64,000 nucleotides of DNA, from the NCBI RefSeq assembly GCF_040529055.1, contig NZ_CP132342.1:3966001-4030000 (forward strand), read 5' to 3'. The translations under genes and the position numbers were made by a program. Source of the stretch: Xanthomonas sontii (GTDB lineage Bacteria > Pseudomonadota > Gammaproteobacteria > Xanthomonadales > Xanthomonadaceae). Positions 38,171-47,792 of this stretch are shown piece after piece. The notes beneath the pieces are model-generated. The model saw only the letters and a list, made by a program, of their open reading frames with translations. It had not been told where the DNA came from and searched no databases. Each line of letters opens with the position of its first letter. Positions within the stretch are counted from its first letter, which is position 1.

Positions 38171-40483
38171 CTACAACCGATTCCACGCCGGCGTCGGCTC
38201 CCCCAACAGATGCCGCACGAAGAAGTCGTACTGGCGCCGTTGCACGTAATCGATGGGACCGGTGGAGCGGCCGACGGTGTGTTCGCCGCCGGGCACAACC
38301 AGCAGGTTGAAGTCCTTGTTGGCCTTGATCAGCGCGTCCACCACCTGCGCGGTCGAGGCCGGGTCGACGTTGCTGTCCTGCTCGCCGACGATCAGCAGCA
38401 GGTCGCCACGCAGCTTGGCCGCATTGTCCACACCGGAGGCGCGTGCATAGCTGGCATCCACCGGCCAGCCCATCCACTGCTCGTTCCAGCTGATCTTGTC
38501 CATGCGGTTGTCGTAGCACCCCGCATAGGCCACGCCCACCTTGTAGAAGTCCGGATGCCGCTCCAGCGCGCCCAGCGTGCTCTGCCCGCCGGCCGACGCG
38601 CCGTAGATGCCGACGCGGCCGATGTCGTAGGACGGATCCTGCGCGGCCAGCGCCTTGTGCCAGGCGATGCGGTCGGGGAAACCGGAATCGCCGAGGTTCT
38701 TCCAGGCCACGTCGTGGAAGGCCTTGGAACGGTTGGCCGTGCCCATGCCGTCGATCATCACCACGATGAAGCCCAGGTCCGCCTGCGCCTGCATGCCGAT
38801 CTGCTTGTCGCCGCCGGAGTGATAGCCGAACGGCCAGAAGGTCTTGGGCACGAAGGAGTCGTGCGGGCCGGCGTAGATGTTCTCGATCACCGGGTACTTC
38901 TTGTGCGGGTCGTAGTCGCGCGGGCGCACCACCATGCCCCAGATGTCGGTCTTGCCGTCGCGGCCCTTGGCGACGAAGGTCTGTGGCGCGCGCCAGCCGG
39001 CGGCCTGCAGCTTGCGGATGTCGCCGCGCTCCACCACCTGCAGCAGGCGCCCGTCGATGGCATGCAGTTCCATCACCGGGGCCATGTCCGGACGCGAATA
39101 CACGTCCACGTAATGACGGCCGTCGTCGGCGATGGCCACGTCGTGGTCGGCATCGGCCTGGGTCAGCCGGGTCAGGTGGCCGCCGTCGAAATCCACCGCG
39201 AACAGTTGCCGATAGTACGGATCCTTGCCCGCATCCATGCCGCTGGCGGTGAACCAGATGCGCCGCTGTGCATCGTCCACGCGCAGCACATCGCGCACGA
39301 TCCACTCGCCCTTGGTGATCTGCGCCTTGATCCGGCCGCTGGCACCGTCGAACAGGTACAGGTGGCGCCAACCGTCGCGCTCGGAGATCCACAGGATTTC
39401 CTGGCCCAGGCCGTCGACATCGTGGTGGTAGCTGCGGTCGGCGTACACGAAGGTCTTGGCGTCCTCGCCCACCGCCACATGCGCCTTGCCCGTGGCCGCA
39501 TCCACCGCGATCGCGCGCATGCGCTGGAAGCCGCGCTGCACGTAGTCGAACACGAAGCTGGCGCTGTCGCGTCGCCACTGGATCGGCGAGAGCTGGTACG
39601 GATTGGCGAACAGCGCGTCGTCGATGACCAGGCGCTTGGGCGCACCGCCGCGCGCCAGCGCGCCGAGGTCGAACAGCACCGGCCGTTCGATGTCCACCGC
39701 ATCACCGGGCTTGGGATACAGCTGCGTGCGCACGATCGGCTGGCCGCCGCCGGGCGGCGCCGCCTCCACCCGGGTGACGCGGCGGGGAAAGCCGGGCTTC
39801 ACCCGGTACAGCGCCAGCCGCTGCGAATCCGGCGACCAGGCAATCGTTTCCGGATCGTAGAAATCGTCGCTGCGGCCATCCTCGGCCAGGCGCAGCGTGT
39901 GGCCGTCCGCCACTGCGCGCAGCATCACCGCATTGCCGTCGACATAGGCGTCCCAGCGCCCGTCCGGCGAGCGCCGCGGGGTGGCGTCGGCCGGCACGCT
40001 GAGATCGCGCACCACGCCGAAACCGCGCGGCCGCGGCTGGGGGCCGCTGTCGGCACGCGCGCAGACGTAGGTGGTGAGGGTGCAGCGCCACGGCGTCTCA
40101 TCGAGCTCGAAGGCGATCGCCGCCTGCGGCTGGCCGCCATCGGCGACGTAGGCGAAGCGCGCGAACGGCAGCCGCAGCGCCGGATAGGTGGTGCCGGTCG
40201 CCGCACTCAACGCGCGCGCCAACTGCTGCTGGTCGAACGCCGGCTGCTTGCGCTGGCTGGCCACGTCCTCGACCACGAAGGCGAAGCCGCCCGGCACGGT
40301 CTTGCGGTAGTAGAACGCGCCGTCGTCGCGCCACTGCGCCGGCCAGGTCACGTTCTCGGTCAGGCCGATCCAGGCCTCGCGCAGGCCCAGCGAGCGCTGG
40401 TAGTCGGCGACGCTGGGCGCGGCCTGGGCGGCGCCGGCGCAGCAGGCCAGTGCCATGACGATCGATACGACGAACTTGTTCAT
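38171..40483 (-). CDS. S9 family prolyl dipeptidyl peptidase (DPP-IV-like)
   Basis: Exported serine peptidase of 770 residues. A signal peptide (1-21, ending GAAQA) is followed by an eight-bladed beta-propeller (DPPIV N-terminal domain, to about 500) and an alpha/beta-hydrolase domain with catalytic Ser630 (GASAGG), Asp703 (GEQDSNVDP) and His735 (GGEHTVG). S9B enzymes usually remove X-Pro or X-Ala dipeptides from N termini; a periplasmic place is likely. The ATG at 40483 begins the signal peptide. It lies on the same strand as the proline-peptide and hydroxyproline genes to its right, with 139 bp to the permease. Pro specificity is family-based inference. Confidence 0.9.
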   Translation of the reverse strand: MNKFVVSIVMALACCAGAAQAAPSVADYQRSLGLREAWIGLTENVTWPAQWRDDGAFYYRKTVPGGFAFVVEDVASQRKQPAFDQQQLARALSAATGTTYPALRLPFARFAYVADGGQPQAAIAFELDETPWRCTLTTYVCARADSGPQPRPRGFGVVRDLSVPADATPRRSPDGRWDAYVDGNAVMLRAVADGHTLRLAEDGRSDDFYDPETIAWSPDSQRLALYRVKPGFPRRVTRVEAAPPGGGQPIVRTQLYPKPGDAVDIERPVLFDLGALARGGAPKRLVIDDALFANPYQLSPIQWRRDSASFVFDYVQRGFQRMRAIAVDAATGKAHVAVGEDAKTFVYADRSYHHDVDGLGQEILWISERDGWRHLYLFDGASGRIKAQITKGEWIVRDVLRVDDAQRRIWFTASGMDAGKDPYYRQLFAVDFDGGHLTRLTQADADHDVAIADDGRHYVDVYSRPDMAPVMELHAIDGRLLQVVERGDIRKLQAAGWRAPQTFVAKGRDGKTDIWGMVVRPRDYDPHKKYPVIENIYAGPHDSFVPKTFWPFGYHSGGDKQIGMQAQADLGFIVVMIDGMGTANRSKAFHDVAWKNLGDSGFPDRIAWHKALAAQDPSYDIGRVGIYGASAGGQSTLGALERHPDFYKVGVAYAGCYDNRMDKISWNEQWMGWPVDASYARASGVDNAAKLRGDLLLIVGEQDSNVDPASTAQVVDALIKANKDFNLLVVPGGEHTVGRSTGPIDYVQRRQYDFFVRHLLGEPTPAWNRL

Positions 40484-40518
40484 TCGGTTTCCAAAAATCT
40501 CATGTCGCGCTGTTTCCC

Positions 40519-40555
40519 GTAGAGCGGCTTTAGCCGCGACGGGCTTTCCCGTTGA
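40519..40555. repeat. REP-like AGCCGCGAC half element, copy 2
   Basis: GTAGAGCGGCTTTAGCCGCGACGGG-type arm, a single half of the element seen at 16919-16982 and 58234-58296. It lies between the DPP gene and the permease gene. Confidence 0.6.
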
Positions 40556-40622
40556 CGTCTGCCGCAGCCAATCCCACAAAAAGGGACAAGAAACGTCCTA
40601 CGCCTCTCCACACACGCAACGG

Positions 40623-42194
40623 CTACTCCCCGTCATCCTCTTCCAACGCGAGTTCCTCCGGACGCAGGCCGCTGCGCGCCCCCCAGTGGTAGCAACCCAA
40701 GGCGATCGCGGCCACGCACAGCGTGTCCCAGGGATGCGCGATCCAGCCGCTGCCGCCGAAGGTGCCCAGGCGCGACACCACCAGCACCAGCGCGAAGAAC
40801 ACGATCAGCCACAGCACGCCGCGCACCTGCCGCCACAGCCGCGCACGGCCGGCGGCGTTGGGCAGGCGGTACAGCACGTACAGCGCGAACATGGCGATCT
40901 GCAGGCCGAGCAGCCACGACAGCGTGTTCCAGGTCGACCAATACACGATCAGGCCTGCGACGATGAACGACAGCGGCCCGAGCAGCGCCATGCCGCGCAG
41001 CCGGAACGGCCGCGGCAGCTCCGGCGCGCTGCGCCGCAACGCGGCCACGGTCACCGGCGCCACCGCATAGCTCAGCACCAGCGCCGCCGACACCACGTTG
41101 ATCAGCGCCTCCCACGAGGGGAACGGCAGGGTCCAGAACACCGACAGGCCCAGACTCAGCCACAGCGCCGGACGCGGGATGCCGGAGGCGGCGTCCACCT
41201 TGGTCAGCACCGGCATAAAGCCGCCGCTGCGCGCCCAGCCGTAGACCACCCGCGGCGTGGCGTTCATGTAGATGTTGCCGGTGCCGCTGGGCGAGATCAT
41301 CGCGTCGCAGATCACCAATGCCGCCAGCCAGCCCATGCCCAGCGCCAGGGCGATGTCGTGGTACGGCAGCGAGAACGCCTTGTCGATGCCGCCCCAGCCG
41401 TTGGCCAGATGTTGCGCCGGCACCCCGCCGAGGAAGGCGAGCTGCAGCAGCACGTAGATCACCGTGGACAACGCCACCGACAGGATCAGCGCGATCGGGA
41501 TGTTGCGCTGCGGATCGCGCACCTCGCTGGCCACCGACACGATCGGGGTCAGCCCGAGGTAGGCGAAGATGATGCCGCCGGCGGAGATCGCCGCCTCCAC
41601 CCCGGCCGCACCGAACGGCGCGAAGCCCTGCACGTGCAGGTTGCGCACATCGAAGTGCGCCATCAGCAGCACGATCACCAGCACCGGCACCAGGAACTTG
41701 AACACGCTGACGATGTTGTTGGCGGTGGCGAAGGTCTTGACGCTGTAGTAGTTGAGCAGGAAGAACGCGACCAGCAGCGCCAGTTGCAGCAGCCAGCCGG
41801 CGACGCTGGGATGGGTACTGCCTGCCTGGTTGAGCCAGGGGAACCACGCCGCGGCGTATTGGCGTGCCGCTTCCACTTCGATCGCGATCAGGCTGGAGAA
41901 GGCGATCAGGGTGATGAAACCCATCAGCCAGCCCAGCAGCACACCGTGCGAGTACTCCGGGTAGCGCACCACGCCGCCGGCGCGCGGCAACGCCGCGCCG
42001 AGTTCGCAGTACACCAGGCCCAGCAGCAGCACCGCCACGCCGCCGGCGATCCACGAGACGATGCCGGCCGGCCCGGCGATCGCCGAGACGTGGCTGGCCG
42101 AGAACAGCCAACCGGACCCGAAGATCGAGCCCAAGCCGATGAAGGTCAGATCGGTGAGGCTCAAGCGCTTGTGGAACTTGCCTTGTGCGGCCAT
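40623..42194 (-). CDS. APC-superfamily amino acid permease
   Basis: Inner-membrane transporter of 523 residues with about 12 hydrophobic helices. It opens with KRLSLTDLTFIGLGSIFGSGWLF, the TM1 Gly-Ser-Gly substrate-binding unwinding of APC transporters. FAYLGLTPIVSVASEVRDPQRNIP is the typical TM6 region. The tail is acidic (LALEEDDGE). The ATG at 42194 was chosen; in-frame extension upstream only translates the repeat array. It lies between the proline-directed DPP gene and the DUF885 genes, which fits uptake of peptide-derived amino acids. The specific amino acid is unknown. Confidence 0.9.
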   Translation of the reverse strand: MAAQGKFHKRLSLTDLTFIGLGSIFGSGWLFSASHVSAIAGPAGIVSWIAGGVAVLLLGLVYCELGAALPRAGGVVRYPEYSHGVLLGWLMGFITLIAFSSLIAIEVEAARQYAAAWFPWLNQAGSTHPSVAGWLLQLALLVAFFLLNYYSVKTFATANNIVSVFKFLVPVLVIVLLMAHFDVRNLHVQGFAPFGAAGVEAAISAGGIIFAYLGLTPIVSVASEVRDPQRNIPIALILSVALSTVIYVLLQLAFLGGVPAQHLANGWGGIDKAFSLPYHDIALALGMGWLAALVICDAMISPSGTGNIYMNATPRVVYGWARSGGFMPVLTKVDAASGIPRPALWLSLGLSVFWTLPFPSWEALINVVSAALVLSYAVAPVTVAALRRSAPELPRPFRLRGMALLGPLSFIVAGLIVYWSTWNTLSWLLGLQIAMFALYVLYRLPNAAGRARLWRQVRGVLWLIVFFALVLVVSRLGTFGGSGWIAHPWDTLCVAAIALGCYHWGARSGLRPEELALEEDDGE

Positions 42195-42250
42195 GGCGTC
42201 TCCCGCTGGATTGGTGTCACTGGCGATTCGATGATCTGCGGCGTTCCCTA

Positions 42251-42842
42251 CCCTCACCCCACCCCCTCTCCCGGAGGGAGAGGGGCTTATTGCTCCCTTC
42301 TCCCTCCGGGAGAAGGTGCCCCGAAGGGGCGGATGAGGGTCCGGGCGAAGCCTCGTGCAGTTGAAACACCGCATGCGCTTCGCGTCCGAACCCTCACCCC
42401 AACCCCTCTCCCGGAGGGAGAGGGGCTTGTTGCTCCCTTCTCCCTCCGGGAGAAGGTGCCCCGAAGGGGCGGATGAGGGTACGGGCGAAGCCTCGTGCAG
42501 CTGAAACACCGCACGCGCTTCGCGTCCGACCCTCACCCCAACCCCTCTCCCGGGGGGAGAGGGGCTTATTGCTCCCTTCTCCCTCCGGGAGAAGGTGCCC
42601 CGAAGGGGCGGATGAGGGTACGGGCGAAGCCTCGTGCAGCTGAAACACCGCATGCGCTTCGCGCCCGACCTTCACCCCCCTCTCCCGGAGGGAGAGGGAC
42701 TTATTGCTCCCTTCTCCCCCCGGGAGAAGGTGCCCCGAAGGGGCGGATGAGGGTACGAGCGAAGCCTCATGCAGCTGAAACACCGCATGCGCTTCGCGCC
42801 CGACCCTCACCCCAACCCCTCTCCCGGGGGGAGAGGGGCTTA
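42251..42842. repeat. Tandem array of ~139-bp multi-hairpin repeat units (four units plus a partial)
   Basis: Units start near 42251, 42391, 42530, 42669 and 42804 (spacings 140, 139, 139, 135). Each has CCCTCACCCC, the CCCCTCTCCC/GGGAGAGGGG hairpin, CTTATTGCTCCC, a CTTCTCCC/GGGAGAAG hairpin, GCCCCGAAGGGGC and a GAAACACCGCATGCGCTTCGCG tail. The right-hand edge runs into the stop codon of the adjacent DUF885 gene, and the CTTATTGCT linker equals that gene's last codons in antisense. The region 42195-42839 holds no gene. Confidence 0.88.
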
Positions 42843-44672
42843 TTGCTTCGCCGCCTCCTTCGACCAAGGCGACTTCCCACCCTCGGCAATGAACCGGTCG
42901 ATGCGCTGCTCCAGCACCGGCAGCGGCACCGAGCCCGTCTCCAGCACCGCGTCGTGGAACGCGCGGATGTCGAACTTCTCGCCCAGCGCCTGCTCCGCCT
43001 TGCGCCGCAGCTCCAGGATCTTCAACTCACCCAGGTAGTACGACAGCGCCTGGCCGGGCCAGGCGATGTAGCGGTCGACCTCGGTGGTCACCTCGTGCTC
43101 GCTGAGCGCGGTGTTGTCGCGCAGGAACGCCTGCGCCTGCTCCCGCGTCCAGCCGTCGTGGTGGATGCCGGTGTCGATCACCAGCCGGCACGCGCGCCAC
43201 ATCTGGTAGGTCAGGTAGCCGAAGCGGTCGTACGGGGTGTCGTACATCCCCATCTCCTGCCCCAGGTATTCCGAGTACACCGCCCAACCCTCGCCATAGG
43301 CGGAAATGAAGGTGTAGCGGCGGAAATCCGGCAGGTTGTCCTGCTCGGCCGCCAGTGGCATCTGCAGCGCATGGCCCGGTGAGGACTCGTGCAAGGTCAG
43401 CGCAGCGAGGTTGTACAACGGCCGTGACGGCAGGTCGTAGGTGTTGACCAGGTAGATGCCGGGGCCACCGCGGCCGCCGGTGTAGAACGGCGCCAGGTCC
43501 GCCGGCACCGGCTCGATGGCGAAGCGTTGCCGCGGCAGCCGGCCGATGTAGTCGCCGATCTTGCCGTCCACGCGCTTGGCGATCCACGCCGCGTCCTTGA
43601 GCAGTTCTTCCGGGGTCTTGGCGTAGAACTTGGGATCGGTGCGCAAATAGTGCAGAAACGCCGGGAAGGTCTGCTGCCCCGGCGGGGTCTTGAAGCCGCT
43701 GTCGGCGATCGCCTGGTCCATCTCCTTGCGCAGCCGCGCCACCTCCTTCAGGCCCACCGCATGAATCTGCTCGGGGCTGAGGTCGAGCGTGGTGTATTCG
43801 CGGATCTGCGCGCGGTAGTACGCCGCGCCGTCGGGCAGCGATTCGGCGGCCAGCGCCGGGCGTGCCTTGGGCAGGTATTCCTCGCGCATGAAACGCAGCA
43901 GCTTGGCGTAGGCCGGCACCACCTGCTGGGCGATCGCCGTGCGCGCCTGCGCGCGCAACTGCGCCTGCAGCGGCGCCGGGATCGTCGCCGGCATCTGCTT
44001 GAACGGGGTATAGAACAGATTGGTCTCGCCAGGCGCCTGCGCGACCTCGGCGATCGACTGGTCGCGGCCCTGCAGGGTCACTTTGGGCTGGGCGAAACCG
44101 CGCGCCAGGCCGGCGCGCATGTTGGCGATCTGCTCGTCGAAGTAGCGCGGGATGTCGGCAAGCTGCCCGAGGTAGCGCTGGTAGTCCTCGCGGTTGCGCA
44201 GGGTGGCGCGCGCGGTGAAGCCCAGGTCGCTCCAGAACGCGGTGTCGCTGTTGAACGGCATTTCCCAGGCGCGGAACCGCTGCTGGTCGAGCAGCACCTG
44301 CAGTTGCTGGCGATAGACCTGGTAGTTCACCTGGTCCTGCGCCGACAACTGCGCCGGGTCGATAGCATCCAGATCATGCAGCGTCTGCTGCCAGTAGGCG
44401 GTGCGCTGCGCCTGGGTGGCCGGATCGACCTTGGGCAGGTGATCGGCGGCCTGTCCCTGCGCATCCTCGTCGTCGGCGCCGGCGAACTGCTCCTGGCGCC
44501 ATTTCCACTCGCGCTGGTACAGCGCCTTGAAGCGCGCGCCGGCATCGCCGGCGGGGGCAGCGGCCGCCGGCGCGGCGGTCTTTGCCGGCGCGGCGGCGGC
44601 AGCGCCCTGCCAGGCCAGGGTGCACGCGATGGCCAGGGCCAGCGCCGTGCGCAGTCGGGAACGGGAGGTCAT
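42840..44672 (-). CDS. DUF885 family exported metallopeptidase-like protein 1
   Basis: Product of 610 residues with a signal peptide (about 1-28) and an Ala/Pro linker. The largely alpha-helical DUF885 domain has the zinc-peptidase-like motif LHESSPGHALQ and a downstream EGWAVYSEYLGQEMGMY segment. DUF885 proteins resemble M3/M32 helical metallopeptidases; substrate is unknown. The stop lies at the edge of the 139-bp repeat array. Its start overlaps the stop of the second DUF885 gene (ATGA), so both are in one operon. The two copies are clearly paralogous but well diverged. Confidence 0.88.
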   Translation of the reverse strand: MTSRSRLRTALALAIACTLAWQGAAAAAPAKTAAPAAAAPAGDAGARFKALYQREWKWRQEQFAGADDEDAQGQAADHLPKVDPATQAQRTAYWQQTLHDLDAIDPAQLSAQDQVNYQVYRQQLQVLLDQQRFRAWEMPFNSDTAFWSDLGFTARATLRNREDYQRYLGQLADIPRYFDEQIANMRAGLARGFAQPKVTLQGRDQSIAEVAQAPGETNLFYTPFKQMPATIPAPLQAQLRAQARTAIAQQVVPAYAKLLRFMREEYLPKARPALAAESLPDGAAYYRAQIREYTTLDLSPEQIHAVGLKEVARLRKEMDQAIADSGFKTPPGQQTFPAFLHYLRTDPKFYAKTPEELLKDAAWIAKRVDGKIGDYIGRLPRQRFAIEPVPADLAPFYTGGRGGPGIYLVNTYDLPSRPLYNLAALTLHESSPGHALQMPLAAEQDNLPDFRRYTFISAYGEGWAVYSEYLGQEMGMYDTPYDRFGYLTYQMWRACRLVIDTGIHHDGWTREQAQAFLRDNTALSEHEVTTEVDRYIAWPGQALSYYLGELKILELRRKAEQALGEKFDIRAFHDAVLETGSVPLPVLEQRIDRFIAEGGKSPWSKEAAKQ

Positions 44673-46501
44673 CGCGAAGTCTCCTGAGTGGCGGGGGTGC
44701 CGGCCTGGACCTGGGCGATCCAGGCGTCGATGCGCGCGTCCAGCAGGTCCAGCGGCATCGCGCCGCCGCCGAGGATGGCATCGTGGAAGGCGCGGATGTC
44801 GAAGCGCTCGCCCAGCGCGCGCCTGGCCTTCTCGCGCAGCGCCAGGATGTCCAGTTCGCCGAGCTTGTAGCCCAGCGCCTGGCCCGGCCAGACGATGTAG
44901 CGGTCGGTCTCGGACTGGATGCTGGGCTCGTCGTCGGACGGATGCGCGTGGAAGAAGTCGATCATCTGCTGCCGCGTCCAGCGCTTGTAGTGCACGCCCG
45001 TATCCAGCACCAGCCGATTCGCGCGCAGCAGCTCGCCGGCCAGGCGGCCGTAGTCGCTGTACGGATCGCGATAGAAGCCCACCTCCTTGCCCAGCTTCTC
45101 GGCGTACAGCGCCCAGCCTTCCACGTAGGCGTTGTAGCTGGATTGCTGGCGAAACGGCGGCAACGGCAGGGTCTGCGCCAGCGAGATCTGCAGGTGATGA
45201 CCGGGCACGCCCTCGTGATACGCGGTGGCCTCGATGTTGACCAGGGTGCGGTGCGCGTAATCGCTGGTGTTGACCATCACCAGCCCCGGCTTGCTGCCCT
45301 GCGCATCGCTCTGCCAGTACTCGGCACCGGGCGCGGTGGCGCGGAACGCGGGCATCGCGCGGACCTCCAGCGGCGTCTTCGGCAGCGTACCGAACAACGT
45401 CGGCAGCTTCGGCTGCATCTGCGCGATGTCGTCGCGGTAGCGCTGCAGGATCTGCTCGGGCGAGGTGGCGAAGAACTTGCGATCATGGGCCACCGCCTTG
45501 CGTAGCGCAGCCAGATCGGCATAGCCGAGCTGCTTGGCGATGACGCCCATCTCGCCCTCGATGCGCGCGACCTCGGCCAGGCCGGTCTGGTGGATCTGCT
45601 CGGGCGACTGATCGGTGGTGGTCTGGGTGTGGATCGCGAAGCGGTAGCGGCGCGCACCATCGGGCAGCGACCACAGGCCTTCGTGGGCACGGCCCTGCGG
45701 CGCGTATTCGTCGGCGACGAAGTCGGCGAGCTTGCGATAGGCCGGGCGCACCTGCTGGTCGATCGCCGCGATCATCGCCGCGCGCAGGCGCGGCCGCTCG
45801 GCCTCCGGCACTGCCGCGGGGAACTGCTGCAGCGGCGCGGCGAACGGACTGTCGGCCCCGGCCGGCGCGGCGATCTCGCGCACCTGCGCGGGAATGCGCT
45901 CGAGCAGGTACTTCGGCTGTACCAGCCCGTCCCTGGCGCCGGCGCGCGACAGCGCCACCACCTGGTCGAGCAGCGCCGGGATCGCCTGCAGGCGCTTGAT
46001 GTAGTCCTCGTAGTCCTTGACGCTGGCGAATGGGAACGCCTGCGCGTAGCCCGGCAACGCCACCTGGATGCCGCCGACCGGCTCCAGCGGCATCTCGTCG
46101 TTCTTCAACGCGATCGCCTCCAGCCGGTCGCGCAACTGCCGCTGCATCATCTGCAGGCTCAACTGCTCCTGCGCCGACAGCGCCTTGGCATCGACCGCAT
46201 CGAAGCGCGCCAGGAACCCAACAGTGGCCTGGCGTTCGGCTTCCAATGCGGCCGGCGAATAGTCGCTCCAGCGATCGTTGTAGCGGCTGTCGCCGATGAT
46301 GCTGGCGAACTCCGGATGGTGTTCGAGCTGATACTGCCACTGCGCGTCGAGCAGCGCGGCGAAGGCCTGCGACGGCGAGGTGCTTGCCTTGGCCGGCGCC
46401 GTTGCGGCCGGCGTGGAAGGCGCCGACGGTGCCGGCGGCTGACAGGCACTCAGCAGGGCCAGTGCCAGCATGCCGACGACGGGCAGACGTATGTGCTTCA
46501 T
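44669..46501 (-). CDS. DUF885 family lipoprotein, metallopeptidase-like protein 2
   Basis: Product of 610 residues. Unlike its neighbour it has a lipoprotein signal (lipobox LLSAC, Cys about 18). The DUF885 domain carries YHEGVPGHHLQI and EGWALYAEKLGKEVGFY, the same HE-x2-PGH and EGW motifs as paralogue 1. The ATG at 46501 begins the signal; a longer frame upstream is not protein-like. It is 82 bp downstream of the M24 peptidase stop and may be read from the hydroxyproline operon promoter. Peptidase function is inferred from the motifs. Confidence 0.88.
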   Translation of the reverse strand: MKHIRLPVVGMLALALLSACQPPAPSAPSTPAATAPAKASTSPSQAFAALLDAQWQYQLEHHPEFASIIGDSRYNDRWSDYSPAALEAERQATVGFLARFDAVDAKALSAQEQLSLQMMQRQLRDRLEAIALKNDEMPLEPVGGIQVALPGYAQAFPFASVKDYEDYIKRLQAIPALLDQVVALSRAGARDGLVQPKYLLERIPAQVREIAAPAGADSPFAAPLQQFPAAVPEAERPRLRAAMIAAIDQQVRPAYRKLADFVADEYAPQGRAHEGLWSLPDGARRYRFAIHTQTTTDQSPEQIHQTGLAEVARIEGEMGVIAKQLGYADLAALRKAVAHDRKFFATSPEQILQRYRDDIAQMQPKLPTLFGTLPKTPLEVRAMPAFRATAPGAEYWQSDAQGSKPGLVMVNTSDYAHRTLVNIEATAYHEGVPGHHLQISLAQTLPLPPFRQQSSYNAYVEGWALYAEKLGKEVGFYRDPYSDYGRLAGELLRANRLVLDTGVHYKRWTRQQMIDFFHAHPSDDEPSIQSETDRYIVWPGQALGYKLGELDILALREKARRALGERFDIRAFHDAILGGGAMPLDLLDARIDAWIAQVQAGTPATQETSR

Positions 46502-46583
46502 CGAGGAACTCCGCAGGGCAGCACGCGCCCGTGACACACAGCGGCGGCCGCCGCGCAAACGTGGCAGGCGGCCGCCCTGCGCA

Positions 46584-47792
46584 TCAGGCGAACGGCCGGT
46601 CGATCGCCGGCGACGGCGGGGTGAACCACTGCGCGCCGTCCTCGGTGACGTAGAAATGATCCTCCAGGCGCACGCCGAACTCGCCCGGCACCACGATCAT
46701 CGGCTCGTTGCTGCAGCACATGCCCGGGGCCAGCGCCAGCGCATTGCCGCGCACCAGGTACGGTGCCTCGTGGATGCTCATGCCGCAACCGTGGCCGGTG
46801 CGATGCGGCAGCCCCGGCAGCTGATAGTCCGGGCCGAGCCCGGCACGCTGCAGCACCTTGCGCGCGGCCTCGTCCACCACCGCGCAAGCCACGCCCGGCC
46901 GCACCGCGGCGAAGGCCGCCGCCTGCGCGTCGTGCTCCAGTTGCCAGATGCGCCGCTGCTTCTCGCTGGGCTCGCCGAAGATGTAGGTGCGGGTGATGTC
47001 GGAGTGGTAGCCCTGCACCGTGCAGCCGGTGTCGATCAGCACCAGTTCGCCCGGGCGCAGCGCCTGCACGCCGGGAATGCCGTGCGGATACGCGGTGGCG
47101 TGGCCGAACTGCACGATGCAGAAGGTCGAGCCGCTGTCGGCGCCGAGCGCGCGGTGCGCCTGGTCGATGAAGCGGGTCAGTTCCGCGGTGGTGATGCCCT
47201 CGCGGACCAGCCCGGCGGCCAGCCGCTGCACGTGCAGGGTCATGTCGCAGGCCTGCTGCATCAGCGCCAGTTCCGCCGGCGACTTGCGCATGCGGCAGCC
47301 GTCGACGATCGCCGCCGCATCGCGGATCGCGATCCGCCCCAGCACCGCCGTCAGCCCGGTGTGCACCGCAAAGGCTACGCCCGGGTCCAGCGCCAGGCTC
47401 TGCGCGTCCAGTTCCAGCAAGGCCTCGGCGACCAGCGCGTGCGGGTCCTCGTGCTCCTGCCACAGGCGCTTGCGTACCGGCACCGACAGCACCGCGTCCA
47501 GCGAGCCTTCCTCGAACGCCGGGCAGATCAGCAGCGGATCGCCTTCGGCGGTGAGCAACATCGCCACCAGGCGCTCGCTGGCGCCCCACGGCACGCCGGT
47601 GAAATAGCGCAGCGAGGCGCCGGCGCCGATCAGCAGCGCGTCGGCACCGTGCGCACGCATCAGCGCACGCGCAGTGGCCAGGCGTTGCCGGTACTCCTGC
47701 TGCTGGATTGCCGGCGCGCGATGCGGCCACGGCGCCAGTTGCGCGTGCGCCTGCTCCAGGGTCAACCCGCCGATCTGGGCCTGCTCGTTCAT
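46584..47792 (-). CDS. M24 family Xaa-Pro-type aminopeptidase
   Basis: Cytoplasmic pita-bread metallopeptidase of 402 residues. An N-terminal creatinase-like domain (about 30-165) precedes the M24 domain with all five metal ligands: Asp254 (LIDTG), Asp265 (HSDITRTY), His334 (TGHGCG), Glu363 (NEPMI) and Glu377 (VRLEDHF). The family splits X-Pro bonds or dipeptides. Its ATG overlaps the stop of the aldehyde dehydrogenase gene (4 bp), so it is the seventh gene of the hydroxyproline operon. That position argues that it frees proline or hydroxyproline from imported peptides (inference). Confidence 0.92.
   Translation of the reverse strand: MNEQAQIGGLTLEQAHAQLAPWPHRAPAIQQQEYRQRLATARALMRAHGADALLIGAGASLRYFTGVPWGASERLVAMLLTAEGDPLLICPAFEEGSLDAVLSVPVRKRLWQEHEDPHALVAEALLELDAQSLALDPGVAFAVHTGLTAVLGRIAIRDAAAIVDGCRMRKSPAELALMQQACDMTLHVQRLAAGLVREGITTAELTRFIDQAHRALGADSGSTFCIVQFGHATAYPHGIPGVQALRPGELVLIDTGCTVQGYHSDITRTYIFGEPSEKQRRIWQLEHDAQAAAFAAVRPGVACAVVDEAARKVLQRAGLGPDYQLPGLPHRTGHGCGMSIHEAPYLVRGNALALAPGMCCSNEPMIVVPGEFGVRLEDHFYVTEDGAQWFTPPSPAIDRPFA

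Noticed and set aside
42251..42842. CRISPR-like appearance of the tandem array
   Set aside because: Whole ~139-bp units repeat head to tail with no unique spacers, and no cas genes are present.
42287..42867. Open frames encoding peptides such as PYPHPPLRGTFSRREKG
   Set aside because: These are translations of the tandem intergenic repeat, present in several frames and units; no ribosome-binding sites.
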